64,000 nucleotides of DNA from a bacterium (lineage in GTDB: Bacteria; SZUA-79; Acidulodesulfobacterales; Acidulodesulfobacteraceae): NCBI GenBank assembly GCA_021798875.1, contig JAJZBN010000004.1:53342-117341 (forward strand), given 5' to 3'. Within the stretch, counting starts at the first letter, position 1. Each line of letters opens with the position of its first letter. This document shows, one piece after another, positions 51,975-61,523 of the stretch. Both the position numbers and the translations under genes were made by a program. The notes beneath the pieces are model-generated. The model worked only from the letters and a program-made list of their open reading frames with translations. It made no database searches and was not told the origin of the DNA.

Positions 51975-52721
51975 TTAACTGCCCAGCAAAAAAGAACCGT
52001 TTAATTCTTTTTTATAAATTCTCCAGGCGGGAAGAAACTTATCCATAATTTCTTTAAATCTTTTATTATGGTTTTTTTCTATCAGGTGCGTAAGTTCGTG
52101 AACGACAATGTATTCAATGCAATAAACCGGTTTTTTTATCAGTTCTAAATTTATCCATATTCTTTTGGCTTTAATGTTGCAAGTTCCCCATTTTGTTTTC
52201 ATCTTTTTTATTCGTATCTCATTTGCGGAAACGCCCATTATAGTCTGCCATTTATTGAAAATATCTGGGAGTTCTTTTTCAAGCTCCTTCCTCTGCCAGT
52301 TTAATAATATTTTCTTTCTTTCTTCGACCGTCGCCTCTTTTTTTATAGAAAGACAAATGTATTTTTTATCGTTAATAGCAACATTAGGTTTTCCCGCGTA
52401 GTCGATAACGCTCAGCAGATATCTTTCTCCCTTAAAATAATGACTTTCTCCGGAAACATATTCCCTCGGAGTTTCTCTGGGCTGCTCTTTAAACCTTCTC
52501 ACGTGTTTTTCTATCCACGGCAGCTTAGATACAATAAAACCGCGGATAAACACATCGTCCGTTCTCTTCGGCACCGAGACCCTTACCTTTCCATCCGGCG
52601 GAAGTATATTTAAATGAATATTTTTAATATCTTTTTTTAAAACGGTAATATTAAATCCGCTTACTATTATTTCCGATTTTATAACGGTTTTGTCTCGCTT
52701 TTTTTTTAAAAATTTAAACAT
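51975..52721 (-). CDS. YgjP/WLM-type zinc metallopeptidase (DUF45)
   Basis: A 248-residue protein of the YgjP family: the HExxH motif appears in YIVVHELTHLIEKNHNKRF with a following His, and upstream is MKTKWGTCN as in the family. Predicted zinc-dependent protease or nucleic-acid-linked peptidase; such genes often lie beside type I restriction genes. Its ATG overlaps the stop of a gene remnant (TATGTTTAA), showing it was once the last gene of a longer operon. Length is normal. Confidence 0.85.
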   Translation of the reverse strand: MFKFLKKKRDKTVIKSEIIVSGFNITVLKKDIKNIHLNILPPDGKVRVSVPKRTDDVFIRGFIVSKLPWIEKHVRRFKEQPRETPREYVSGESHYFKGERYLLSVIDYAGKPNVAINDKKYICLSIKKEATVEERKKILLNWQRKELEKELPDIFNKWQTIMGVSANEIRIKKMKTKWGTCNIKAKRIWINLELIKKPVYCIEYIVVHELTHLIEKNHNKRFKEIMDKFLPAWRIYKKELNGSFLLGS

Positions 52722-52806
52722 AATCGGATTGATTTTTTACTATATTGAACAGTTTTTTTACCGTTTCATCTATGCTTTTATTTGACGTTGCGTAGAAGTA
52801 ATCTAT
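52714..52806 (-). pseudogene. C-terminal remnant of an unidentified gene
   Basis: A 30-codon frame without ATG reads IDYFYATSNKSIDETVKKLF and on to NQSDYV, ending in a TAA that overlaps the ATG of the YgjP-type gene. It directly follows, in the same frame, the TAA of the decayed partner gene. The codon use and coupling suggest the tail of a deleted gene. I do not recognise the family. Confidence 0.4.
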
Positions 52807-53259
52807 TTAAATTTCAAACTTTTTCATTAATTTTATTCCCAATGTCTGAAGTTTGCGATATTGAGGCGTTCCCTTTGGTATATGAATTCCGTTTGTAGCA
52901 ATCTATATAAAGGAATAATCTTTTTTGATATTGCCGTTCAAACTTTTTATTAAATCCTTTAGCCAATTAAGCTTTTTTTCTATAAGGCTTACGGCTTCGC
53001 TTTTGGCGCAATGAATTTCAATACATTGGCAAGGAGAATAATTCTTTAAGTCTAAAAAAATTATATAATCCCATCTATTTTCATTAGGACATATTTTTTC
53101 ATAGCAAGAATCTATATTAATACTTCCTAAAATATGTTTTTTTCTTTTACCGCTTTTTAATTTTATATAATTTTCTTTATGTTGCTTTTCAATTCCCTCA
53201 AGTCCATTTTTTAAGCACTTTGATAAAACATCATGCGCCTTAAACTTATTTATCGCCAT
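52807..53259 (-). pseudogene. Partner gene of AAA ATPase with a premature stop
   Basis: From ATG 53259 the frame gives 118 residues and then TAG (52903-52905), but it continues in frame for 31 codons (IATNGIHIPKGTPQYRKLQ onward) to a TAA at 52807. The text around the stop (YSFI-x-IATNGIHIPK) suggests a Trp codon TGG changed to TAG. The protein contains WDYIIFLDLKNY and CIEIHCAKSEAVSLIEKK, which could be a small nuclease-like fold (D...ExH), but no family is recognised. It overlaps the ATPase gene by 14 nt, so the pair is coupled. Either the 118-residue form is still active or the module is decaying. Confidence 0.62.
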
Positions 53260-54397
53260 AAATAGACCCTACAACGTCGGCAACTTTTCCGCTAAATTCC
53301 GCAATTCCACCCCAGTTCGATTTATCTTCTAAATCCAGCGAAGTAATGTCTCTCGTCTGAACGCCTGAATTTGTAGCATCAAAAAAATAAATTTTATAAG
53401 CTTTAGAAATAATACCTTTTGCAAAATTAATAATATCCTTATTTTTTGAATTTATATTAAAAAGATTTAAAAAATTTCGCTCTGGATCATTTTTTTTTCC
53501 ATTATTTTTATTTTTTTTAATTTCCGAAATTCCCCACATCAATTCTAAAATAGTATTTGAATGAGTAGAAATTGTAATTTTATAACCTCTAAGCAATAAT
53601 TCAAAAATAAGCAGCATAACATCTAAAATTGCGTTAGGATGCAATCCCATTTCCGGTTCCTCAATGGTAATATATTTAACATTGTCTCGCCGTTGAACTT
53701 TCCCCGACGGTAAAGCCCAATACAGTCCAAATAATAATGGGGCAAATTCTTTTTGCCCTGCAGACCAACCTCCAACGGAAAGCTCAACATTATCTTTTAA
53801 AGACATAACCAGTTGCTTCCTTCCCGATACTGTTTTAAAAATTATCTCGCCGTGTCTAAATATATTTTTTTGTATAATTCCTCTTAATTCTTTTCTTAAT
53901 TTATTTTGCTGAGGGAATAAAATCTTATTTCTTGCCGACCAGTTATCTAATTCAAGCCTTATAATTTCGCTGAATTGCTTTAATACATGCGGATATGAAT
54001 AGTCAAATCCGGAAAATGGCCTTGCCCAACCTTGATCCATAATCATTACTCTCTGCGCCGGGATATAAAAATGATTAAAATTTCGCTCTCTTGATTTTTT
54101 TATTTCTTGTTCAAGATTATAAGGTTTGGAATTAAATATAACTTCGCTCTTTTCTCCAAAAGCATTTTGCATACCTCCGCCGAAGTATAAAGAATAAAAT
54201 TCTTTTTTGACATCTTTCCACCCGTAACCCCATATCTCTAAATCTTTTTTGATATACCCCGGACTATGTATAAGGTCAATTAGTTGTAATAATAAACTTT
54301 TGCCTGTCGCCTGCGGACCTACAAATATTGTTAAATCTCCAAAATCTATGTTTGCATCCTCAATAGGTCCAACATTTTTAACCTGTAATTTTTCCAT
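53246..54397 (-). CDS. ABC/SMC-type AAA ATPase (AAA_21/OLD-like), candidate defence ATPase
   Basis: A 383-residue stand-alone ATPase: Walker A FVGPQATGKSLLL (about 26-38), an ABC-signature-like LSVGGWSAGQKEF, Walker B YITIEEPEMGLHP, and the switch His in ISTHSNTILEL. This is the fold of OLD, PtuA, AriA and related ATPases, many of which work with a small effector encoded next door. The overlapping 118-150 codon partner fits such a two-gene system. It lies between housekeeping genes, near a YgjP-type gene, and looks acquired. No Toprim, HNH or reverse transcriptase is visible, so it matches none of the named systems I can recall. Confidence 0.8.
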   Translation of the reverse strand: MEKLQVKNVGPIEDANIDFGDLTIFVGPQATGKSLLLQLIDLIHSPGYIKKDLEIWGYGWKDVKKEFYSLYFGGGMQNAFGEKSEVIFNSKPYNLEQEIKKSRERNFNHFYIPAQRVMIMDQGWARPFSGFDYSYPHVLKQFSEIIRLELDNWSARNKILFPQQNKLRKELRGIIQKNIFRHGEIIFKTVSGRKQLVMSLKDNVELSVGGWSAGQKEFAPLLFGLYWALPSGKVQRRDNVKYITIEEPEMGLHPNAILDVMLLIFELLLRGYKITISTHSNTILELMWGISEIKKNKNNGKKNDPERNFLNLFNINSKNKDIINFAKGIISKAYKIYFFDATNSGVQTRDITSLDLEDKSNWGGIAEFSGKVADVVGSIYGDK

Positions 54398-54539
54398 ATA
54401 AAATAATTTAAATAATTTAATATTATTTAAAACTTTTTCTCATAATTTTCTATTTAAACACATTTCATAATAAATTTCTTTAATATTTTTGAGGATCGAT
54501 TATGACGAATATATGGATATACTGTTAAACTTACTGTTT

Positions 54540-55895
54540 CTATTTGATTACTTCGGCGGTTTCTTCTGCGGAAACGACTGTTTCTTCCCTCGTTTTGAGG
54601 TTTTTTAAGGTAAGTTTTTGTTCCGCGGCTTCTCTTTCGCCTATTATTGCCACATATTCTATTTTTTTTCTATCGGCGTATTTTATCTCTTTGCCTATGT
54701 TGGGTTCGGAAGAAACGCAAATTTCGGCGCTAATTCCGTTTGAACGAAGAATTTTTGCGGTTTTATATGCATACGGCTTTTCTTTTTCGGTTAAATAGAC
54801 TATGTATATTTTTACCGGCGAAGAAACTGACTGAAGAATACCCGTGTTTTTTTGCATAATAATATCTATTATTCTTTCTACTCCGAAAGATATACCGCAG
54901 GCGCCTTCAGGTCTTGCGCCGTAAAGCTCTACGAGATTATCGTATCGTCCTCCGGCCGCGAAACTGCCTATTGATAGGTCTTTCGATTTTATCTCGAAAA
55001 TAGGCCCCGTATAATAACCCAGCCCTCTGACTAAAAGCGGGTCGAATTTTATAACGTCCGCATCTGAATGAGCATCGGTTCCGCCGTTTACGGCTTTCCC
55101 GTTTTGTATAATAGAAGAAAGTTCTTCTATGCCTTCTGCAGCTTTTTGCTTAAAGGATTCGTCTTTTAATTCCGCTATAAGACGCTCTTTTAAAATCGAC
55201 AGTTTATTTGCATTATCGGTTGCATGGTCTAAATCGATAATGCGCATAAACGAACGGTAATTTTCTTCGCCGATGCCGTTTTCCTGAAACTCTTTAATAA
55301 CGCCGGATTCTCCTATTTTTGCAGTTTTGTCTAAAGCCCTTAAAGCCGCGTCCTTTTTACTTTCGTCTATGCCTGCGGCGTTAATAATACCGTCGAGTAT
55401 TTTCCTGTTGTTTATAATTATTTCATAGTTTCCCATGCCTAGTTTATCAAGAGCAAAAACGGCAAGATCTATAAGTTCGCTTTCGACGTTCATTGAATAC
55501 GAACCTATTATATCGGCGTCAGCCTGATAAAATTCCCTGTATCTTCCGGCCTGTGTATTTTCGTACCTGTAAACTTTCCCTATTATGTACCTTTTAAAAG
55601 GCTTGGTAAGCTTTTCGGCGTTCGTAGCGTAATACCGTCCTAAAGGAGAAGTGAATTCAAACCTTAAACCCAGTTTGCGCTTAGCCTTATCCTCAAAAAC
55701 ATAAATCTCTTTTTCGACTTCGCTTCCGCATTTTCGGGAAAGAAGCTCGAAATATTCAAACACCGGCGAATCTATTTCCACAAAACCGTAAAGGACAAAA
55801 CATTCCCGTATGGTTTCTATAACCCTTCTTCTTAAAATCATCTCTTCGGGAAGAAAATCCTTTGTACCTTTAGGCGGCTGGACTAATTTGCTCAT
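54540..55895 (-). CDS. hisS: Histidyl-tRNA synthetase
   Basis: A 451-residue class II synthetase: PPKGTKDFLPEE at the N-terminus, LRFEFTSPLGRYYATN and QADADIIG in the catalytic core, RGLGYYTGPIFEI (HisA motif region) and AAGGRYDNLVELYG for motif 3; a C-terminal anticodon-binding domain follows (YIVYLTEKEKPYAYK onward). The 142-bp gap between it and the ATPase is AT-rich with nothing recognisable. Confidence 0.95.
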   Translation of the reverse strand: MSKLVQPPKGTKDFLPEEMILRRRVIETIRECFVLYGFVEIDSPVFEYFELLSRKCGSEVEKEIYVFEDKAKRKLGLRFEFTSPLGRYYATNAEKLTKPFKRYIIGKVYRYENTQAGRYREFYQADADIIGSYSMNVESELIDLAVFALDKLGMGNYEIIINNRKILDGIINAAGIDESKKDAALRALDKTAKIGESGVIKEFQENGIGEENYRSFMRIIDLDHATDNANKLSILKERLIAELKDESFKQKAAEGIEELSSIIQNGKAVNGGTDAHSDADVIKFDPLLVRGLGYYTGPIFEIKSKDLSIGSFAAGGRYDNLVELYGARPEGACGISFGVERIIDIIMQKNTGILQSVSSPVKIYIVYLTEKEKPYAYKTAKILRSNGISAEICVSSEPNIGKEIKYADRKKIEYVAIIGEREAAEQKLTLKNLKTREETVVSAEETAEVIK

Positions 55896-55904
55896 ATCGT
55901 AAGG

Positions 55905-56234
55905 TTAAAGCGCTATATACACGCACCCTTCCTTTGAAAGTTTTCCTATTTTTTCTACGCCTGCAGGCACTATTTTTGCGTAATCCGGTATGTCGCCGTC
56001 TTTGAGTTCAAACATATTCATAGCGTTGCGGCAGACGTAAATATTCACTTTATCGTTCAAAACGGCTCTTAACTGCTCTTTAAGCTGAGAATGATGCAGA
56101 AGTGCGACTACCGCAGGACCTATAACGACAACGTTTATTTCTTCCGTTTCGCTTATTGCGCTTGTATTTTTTATGACGCTCATTAAAAGACCTGGGTTAA
56201 TAGTTCCGTTTGACACCTGAATAACGTATTTCAT
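55905..56234 (-). CDS. DsrE/F-like protein
   Basis: A 109-residue protein of the DsrE-like fold (INVVVIGPAVVALL strand and loop), with a single conserved Cys in VNIYVCRNAMNMF at the place where DsrE/TusD-type proteins carry sulfur. It ends 9 nt before hisS. It could take part in sulfur relay or be a DsrE-family protein of unknown role. A partner TusA-like gene exists at 17233 but is not linked. Confidence 0.78.
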   Translation of the reverse strand: MKYVIQVSNGTINPGLLMSVIKNTSAISETEEINVVVIGPAVVALLHHSQLKEQLRAVLNDKVNIYVCRNAMNMFELKDGDIPDYAKIVPAGVEKIGKLSKEGCVYIAL

Positions 56235-56290
56235 AATTTATACCTCCGTTTTTTTAATTTAAGCCAGATTTAAATCCGCCCTAAATTATA

Positions 56291-57079
56291 TTAATTAATG
56301 TTCGATGCAAGTCTGAATATATTATAAAAACTTTGCGGATCTAAACTTGCTCCGCCTACCAAAACGCCGTCTATATGCGGCTTATCCATAATCTCTTCTA
56401 TGTTTTTTTCCGTTACGCTGCCGCCGTATATAACCCTTGTTTCGCTTATAGAATAACCCGATTCTAAATAGTCGTAAATATAACGGTGCATAGCTTCGCC
56501 GTCTTCGGCTTTTATAGGCATTCCCGTGCCGATAGCCCATACCGGTTCATATGCTACTATTAAAGATTTTATAACGGTTCCCTTAACATATTTTAACGCA
56601 TTTAACAGCTGATTTTCTACGAATTTTTCCTGCCCGTCGTTCTTTCTTACTTCTAAATTTTCTCCTACGCACAATATGGGCCTTAACCTTCCGTCTTTAT
56701 AAACCGCTTCTATTTTTTTGCCGATTAATTCGTCGCTTTCATTAAATATATTCCTTCTTTCGCTATGCCCTATTATGGTATATTCGCATCCGCAAGACGC
56801 CAGCATATCTATGGAAATTTCTCCGGTATATGCGCCGCTTTTTTCGTAATAAACGTTTTGGGACGACAATTTTATAAAATCACGGCAGGTCTTAATAATT
56901 TTATTAGTTCCGCTAAGGGAGGTAAAAGGAGGAGCAAATATAAGGTCGGAATCTAAACCGCTTAAATTGGACCTGTTTTTCAATCCGTTAATGAGATCTA
57001 GAAAAACGGCAAAATATTTCTTAATATCTTCATCCGTTTTGTTCATTTTAAAATTTGCGGCAATTATCTGCTTTCTCAT
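56291..57079 (-). CDS. tpiA: Triosephosphate isomerase
   Basis: A 262-residue TIM barrel: AANFKMNKT (Lys), CEYTIIGHSERRN (His) and IVAYEPVWAIGTG (Glu) complete the catalytic set, and GVLVGGASLDP binds phosphate. It interconverts DHAP and glyceraldehyde 3-phosphate. It lies 36 nt downstream of ileS. Length is slightly above the usual 250. Confidence 0.96.
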   Translation of the reverse strand: MRKQIIAANFKMNKTDEDIKKYFAVFLDLINGLKNRSNLSGLDSDLIFAPPFTSLSGTNKIIKTCRDFIKLSSQNVYYEKSGAYTGEISIDMLASCGCEYTIIGHSERRNIFNESDELIGKKIEAVYKDGRLRPILCVGENLEVRKNDGQEKFVENQLLNALKYVKGTVIKSLIVAYEPVWAIGTGMPIKAEDGEAMHRYIYDYLESGYSISETRVIYGGSVTEKNIEEIMDKPHIDGVLVGGASLDPQSFYNIFRLASNIN

Positions 57080-57115
57080 AATTTACTACCTTATAAAAAT
57101 AACGGCATATTTTGT

Positions 57116-59923
57116 TTAAGCCTTTTCCTTCATAATTTCTAAAACTACATTGTGACATCTTCCGCAAATATCAGGATAGTCTTCGAAAGTTCCGACCGAA
57201 GTATCGTACTTCCAGCACCTTGCGCATTTTTCCCCTTCCGCTTTTTCTACTTCCGCTTCAGTTATGTCGGCTTCCGTAGCATCCTTTTTTTGGAGAACTA
57301 TTCCCGATACTATAAACAGGTCTTTTAATTCTTCCGCATTAATTTTGCTTAACATATCGTAATCTTCATTGCTTGCTTTTAAAACGATCTTCGCCTCTAA
57401 AGAACTTCCTATAACTTTTTTATCTCTTTCCTTTTCCAATGCGGCTAAAACTATATTTCTGATTTCTATTAATTTATCGAACTTTTCTTCTATATCGAAA
57501 TTTTGTAAATTTTCGTCGGGTTCTTTGAAATTTTCAAAAAATAAACTTTCGGGTTTTAAAGGCTTTTTAAAATACCCCCAGGTTTCGGAAGCGGTAAACG
57601 GTATGATAGGCGCAAGAAACTTAATAAATACGTTCAAAGCATAATTTAATACGGTTTGAACGGAACGCCTCTTTAAAGAATTTTTCCCTTCGACGTACAT
57701 CATATCTTTTACTATATCTAAATAAAAAGAGGAGAACTCTATGAGAAATTTATAAATACCCTGATAAACGAGATGAAAATCGTAATTTTCATAATACCGG
57801 AAAATATCCTGCGAAATAAGCGTAATCCTATGCAGCGCATATTTATCCAATTCGGATAAATTTTCATATTTTACGGAATTTTCGGTTTCTTTAAAATCGT
57901 ATAAATTGCCGAGCATAAAACGCATGGTGTTCCTTATCTTTCTGTATCCCTCGGAAAGCCTGAGTATTATTTCCTGCGATATTCTCATATCGTTTTTGTA
58001 ATCCTCCGATGCTGTCCATAATCTTAAAATATCTGCGCCGTATTTATTTATTATTTCATCGGGGCTGATGACGTTCCCAAGAGACTTAGACATTTTTTTC
58101 CCTGAACTGTCGACGACGAAACCGTGGGTCAAAACCGTTTTATAAGGAGCCCCGTCGTCGGTCCCTACTCCTATTAAAAGGCTTGAATGAAACCATCCCC
58201 TGTGCTGGTCGGACCCTTCAAGGTATAAATCTGCCGGAAATTCGAGGGTTTTAATCTCTTCGTCGTTTTTAAGAACGCAGTAATAGCTGACGCCGCTGTC
58301 GAACCAAACGTCCAATATATCTTCTTCTTTTTCAAAATCTTTTGAACCGCATTTTTCGCATTTAACTTCTTTTCCGCTTAAATTTGTAAAATATTCGGCG
58401 GGCTTGTCAAACCATACGTCGGCGCCGTATTTATCGAATTCTCCGGCTATTTTAAGCGTAAGGTCGTAATCTATATATGCTTCGCCGCAATTTTTGCAGT
58501 AAAATGCCGTTATAGGAACTCCCCAAGACCTCTGCCTCGAAACGCACCAGTCTGGTCTTGTTTCAAGCATACCCGAAATTCTGTCTATGCCCCACTTCGG
58601 TATCCACTTTACTTTTTCTATCTCCTCCAACGACCTTTTTCTTAAATCGTTTATTTCCATAGAAACAAACCACTGCTTGGTAGATCTTAAAATTACAGGT
58701 TTTTTGCATCTCCAGCAATGAGGATAGGAATGATCTATTTTTTCTTCCAGAACTAACGCTCCGACTTCTTTAAGTTTTTCAATTACGTGCGGATTAGATT
58801 CAAATACGTGCATGCCGGCAAAGGTTTCTATTTCGCTTAAAAACCTGCCTTCGTTGTTTATAGGAGCATAAGCCGGAAGGTTATACTTAAGACCTACGGC
58901 ATAGTCGTCGTCTCCGTGACCGGGTGCGGTATGCACTAAACCGGTTCCTGCGTCTTTTTTAACGTGCGTGCCGAGTATAAGCAGCGAATCTCTGTCTATA
59001 AAAGGATGTCGTGCTTTTTTATTTTCCAGATTTTTACCGTTGGTTTTGGCTATGATTTTAAAATTGCCGTAGCCGAATTTTTTCATTAATTCTTCGGCAA
59101 GGCTTTCTTCGAGAATAAAAATTTCATCGCCTTTATCGACGAAAACATATTCAAAATCGGGGTGCAAGGATATCGCAAGATTAGAAGGCAGTGTCCAAGG
59201 CGTGGTAGTCCATATTACCGCAAAAACGTCTTTACCGCTTGTTTTAGAGCCGTCCAATATTTCGGAAATATCGGAATTAATCCTAAACTTTACGAAAATA
59301 GAAGGCGAAGATTTTTCGGCATATTCTACTTCGGCTTCCGCAAGAGCGGTTTTGCAGGACGAACACCAGTATATAGGTTTGTTTGCCCTATATAGCCCTC
59401 CGTTTTTTATAAAATCGGCAAGTTTTCTAACCGTATTGGCTTCATAAGCATAATTCATCGTAAGGTAAGGGTCGTCGTACCTTCCTATGCTTCCGAGCCT
59501 TTTAAATTCCTGCTTTTGAATATCGACAAACTTTGCCGCATACTCTCTGCAAAGTTTCCTCTTTTCGCTTTTAGAGATAGAATCTTTAGACTTTAAAGTC
59601 TTATCTACGTTGTGTTCTATAGGCAGTCCGTGACAGTCCCAGCCCGGAATAAAAGGAGTACGATAGCCGGACATCAGTTTAAACCTGACTATAATATCCT
59701 TTAATATTTTATTTAAAGCCGTTCCAAGATGAATATGCCCGTTTGCGTAAGGAGGTCCGTCATGAAGGATAAAAGTTTTATGCCTGCTTTTAGTTTGCTC
59801 GGTTATATTTTTATAAAGTCCGCTTTCCTCCCATTCTTTAAGAAATTTTTCTTCCGTGGCTTTTAAATTTGCCTTCATCGGAAAATCGGTTTTAGGCAGA
59901 TTCAGCGTGTCTTTATATTCCAT
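57116..59923 (-). CDS. ileS: Isoleucyl-tRNA synthetase
   Basis: A 935-residue class I synthetase: the HIGH region is GPPYANGHIHLGTALNK, KMSKS is SGKKMSKSLGN, and the editing domain has WTTTPWTLPSN. The C-terminal zinc finger reads CARCWKY and CGRCH. This is the bacterial-type (mupirocin-sensitive class) architecture. Full length with no anomalies. Confidence 0.96.
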   Translation of the reverse strand: MEYKDTLNLPKTDFPMKANLKATEEKFLKEWEESGLYKNITEQTKSRHKTFILHDGPPYANGHIHLGTALNKILKDIIVRFKLMSGYRTPFIPGWDCHGLPIEHNVDKTLKSKDSISKSEKRKLCREYAAKFVDIQKQEFKRLGSIGRYDDPYLTMNYAYEANTVRKLADFIKNGGLYRANKPIYWCSSCKTALAEAEVEYAEKSSPSIFVKFRINSDISEILDGSKTSGKDVFAVIWTTTPWTLPSNLAISLHPDFEYVFVDKGDEIFILEESLAEELMKKFGYGNFKIIAKTNGKNLENKKARHPFIDRDSLLILGTHVKKDAGTGLVHTAPGHGDDDYAVGLKYNLPAYAPINNEGRFLSEIETFAGMHVFESNPHVIEKLKEVGALVLEEKIDHSYPHCWRCKKPVILRSTKQWFVSMEINDLRKRSLEEIEKVKWIPKWGIDRISGMLETRPDWCVSRQRSWGVPITAFYCKNCGEAYIDYDLTLKIAGEFDKYGADVWFDKPAEYFTNLSGKEVKCEKCGSKDFEKEEDILDVWFDSGVSYYCVLKNDEEIKTLEFPADLYLEGSDQHRGWFHSSLLIGVGTDDGAPYKTVLTHGFVVDSSGKKMSKSLGNVISPDEIINKYGADILRLWTASEDYKNDMRISQEIILRLSEGYRKIRNTMRFMLGNLYDFKETENSVKYENLSELDKYALHRITLISQDIFRYYENYDFHLVYQGIYKFLIEFSSFYLDIVKDMMYVEGKNSLKRRSVQTVLNYALNVFIKFLAPIIPFTASETWGYFKKPLKPESLFFENFKEPDENLQNFDIEEKFDKLIEIRNIVLAALEKERDKKVIGSSLEAKIVLKASNEDYDMLSKINAEELKDLFIVSGIVLQKKDATEADITEAEVEKAEGEKCARCWKYDTSVGTFEDYPDICGRCHNVVLEIMKEKA

Positions 59924-60006
59924 AATAGTATATTGTCCTCTTTATTTCCTGTTTATTTACACCGGTACGACATTGTCGTCAGCATATCCAATATTTTAAA
60001 ACTAAT

Positions 60007-60993
60007 TTATAATAAATCTTTATTTACGCAGTTGGTTAAGTCTCCTTTATCTGTCCACTCATTTATATTTTTGGCGCATATGCGCGAGATATCCGCGATA
60101 GATTCAAAAGTCGCTCCGCCTATATGGGGAGTAGCGATAACGTTAAAATGAAAAATCTCGTCGCTTATATGGACGGGCTCTTCCCAAAATACGTCCAGAC
60201 CTGCTCCTTTAATCTTTCCGCTTTTCAATCCTTTGATTAAAGACTCCTTATTTATTAACCCTGCTCTTCCAACGTTAACGATGCATGCGCCTTTTTTCAT
60301 CAACTCTACGGTTTCGTCGTTGATTAAATTTTCCGTATTTTTTTCAAGCGGAACGGCGAGTATAACGTAATCCGCCGACGGTAAAATTTTTTTAAAGTCG
60401 TCGTCGACCGTACCGGCAAACTTAATACCTAGTTTTTCCGCATAGCCTGCATCCGGTTTACTGTGCTTCAAACCGTAAATTTCAGGATAAAAAGGTTTTA
60501 AAATCTTTATTAATTCCTGACCTATACCTCCCAATCCTACGATTGCAAATTTCTTGTTTGTAATACTGCTGCCCATAGGACGATTGGCAATAGCGTGATT
60601 TATGGAATCGACGCATCCGTTGTAATCCCTTGCCAAAGCTAAAATAAAAAACAGCGACAACTCCGCCACCGAAACTGCGTTAAAAGTACCGGCCGTCGGC
60701 GCGTTAAACACTAAAACGCCTTTATTTGAAGCATAATTTATATCGACGTTTTCGTATCCTATACCGAACTGCTGTACAAATTTTATGTTTGAAAATGATA
60801 AAACGTCTTCTCCGATAGGAATTCCCGCATTAACTATTAAAGCCAAATTTTCTGCGTCTTTAGCGCCGCCGGATTCCTTAATCCAGCTTAAAAAATCTTC
60901 TTTATTTGAATAATGCCTTACATTATGTCCCGCAAGGAAAGGCTTTAAAATATCGTACATTTCCCTCGACCTTAATATTACGGCTATATTCAT
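60007..60993 (-). CDS. D-2-hydroxyacid dehydrogenase
   Basis: A 328-residue NAD-dependent dehydrogenase of the D-isomer family: Rossmann motif VGLGGIGQELIKIL, catalytic Arg in VNVGRAGLI, Glu in GLDVFWEEPVH and His in ATPHIGGATFE. It could act on phosphoglycerate, glyoxylate or another hydroxyacid; there is no ACT domain, so SerA is unlikely. No context gives the substrate. Confidence 0.88.
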   Translation of the reverse strand: MNIAVILRSREMYDILKPFLAGHNVRHYSNKEDFLSWIKESGGAKDAENLALIVNAGIPIGEDVLSFSNIKFVQQFGIGYENVDINYASNKGVLVFNAPTAGTFNAVSVAELSLFFILALARDYNGCVDSINHAIANRPMGSSITNKKFAIVGLGGIGQELIKILKPFYPEIYGLKHSKPDAGYAEKLGIKFAGTVDDDFKKILPSADYVILAVPLEKNTENLINDETVELMKKGACIVNVGRAGLINKESLIKGLKSGKIKGAGLDVFWEEPVHISDEIFHFNVIATPHIGGATFESIADISRICAKNINEWTDKGDLTNCVNKDLL

Positions 60994-61023
60994 AATAATT
61001 TGATTTTTTTAAGCTATTTTTAA

Positions 61024-61398
61024 TTAATTTTTTGCAGATTTAACTTTTTTATTTGATTTTTTTGAAATTTTTGCAACGGCATTTAAAGGTTTAACGGTCG
61101 GTTGAGCGGTGCTTCCTTTTAAAGAACCTTCGCCGGTGCATAACTGTAATTTTTTATCATAGGTATATTTATCGGGACAGATATATATATGGCTTTTACC
61201 CTCAAATTTATTAATTTTAGTTGCGGGCAACGCATCATATCCTTTTAATTTGCCTTTTCCGACGCAAAGCTGAAGTTTTGGATTAAACGAATATCCAAGC
61301 GGACAGTAGTAATGCCTTGCGTATGATATTCCCGAAAAAAAAGATATTGCAAAAATAGAAAGTAATGCCGAAACAGCTAATAACTTAAAACTTTTCAT
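61024..61398 (-). CDS. Small secreted protein with two Cys-containing modules
   Basis: A 124-residue protein with a signal peptide (about 1-27, ending GISYA). The mature part has two similar modules of about 45 residues: YYCPLGYSFNPKLQLCVG plus GKLKGYDALP, and YICPDKYTYDKKLQLCTG plus GSLKGSTAQP. Each has a Cys pair with 13 residues between, probably disulfide-bonded. The tail is Lys/Ser-rich. A surface or envelope role is likely; the family is not recognised. Confidence 0.72.
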   Translation of the reverse strand: MKSFKLLAVSALLSIFAISFFSGISYARHYYCPLGYSFNPKLQLCVGKGKLKGYDALPATKINKFEGKSHIYICPDKYTYDKKLQLCTGEGSLKGSTAQPTVKPLNAVAKISKKSNKKVKSAKN

Positions 61399-61523
61399 AA
61401 ATTTACCCCCGTTTAAATTTAATTTTAATTATTATAACACTTAAGGTTTTATTTGTGAAGATTTTTCTAAAGATTGCAAGAAATGGAATTGAAAATAAAA
61501 AGTATATAAATTATAATAAGAAT

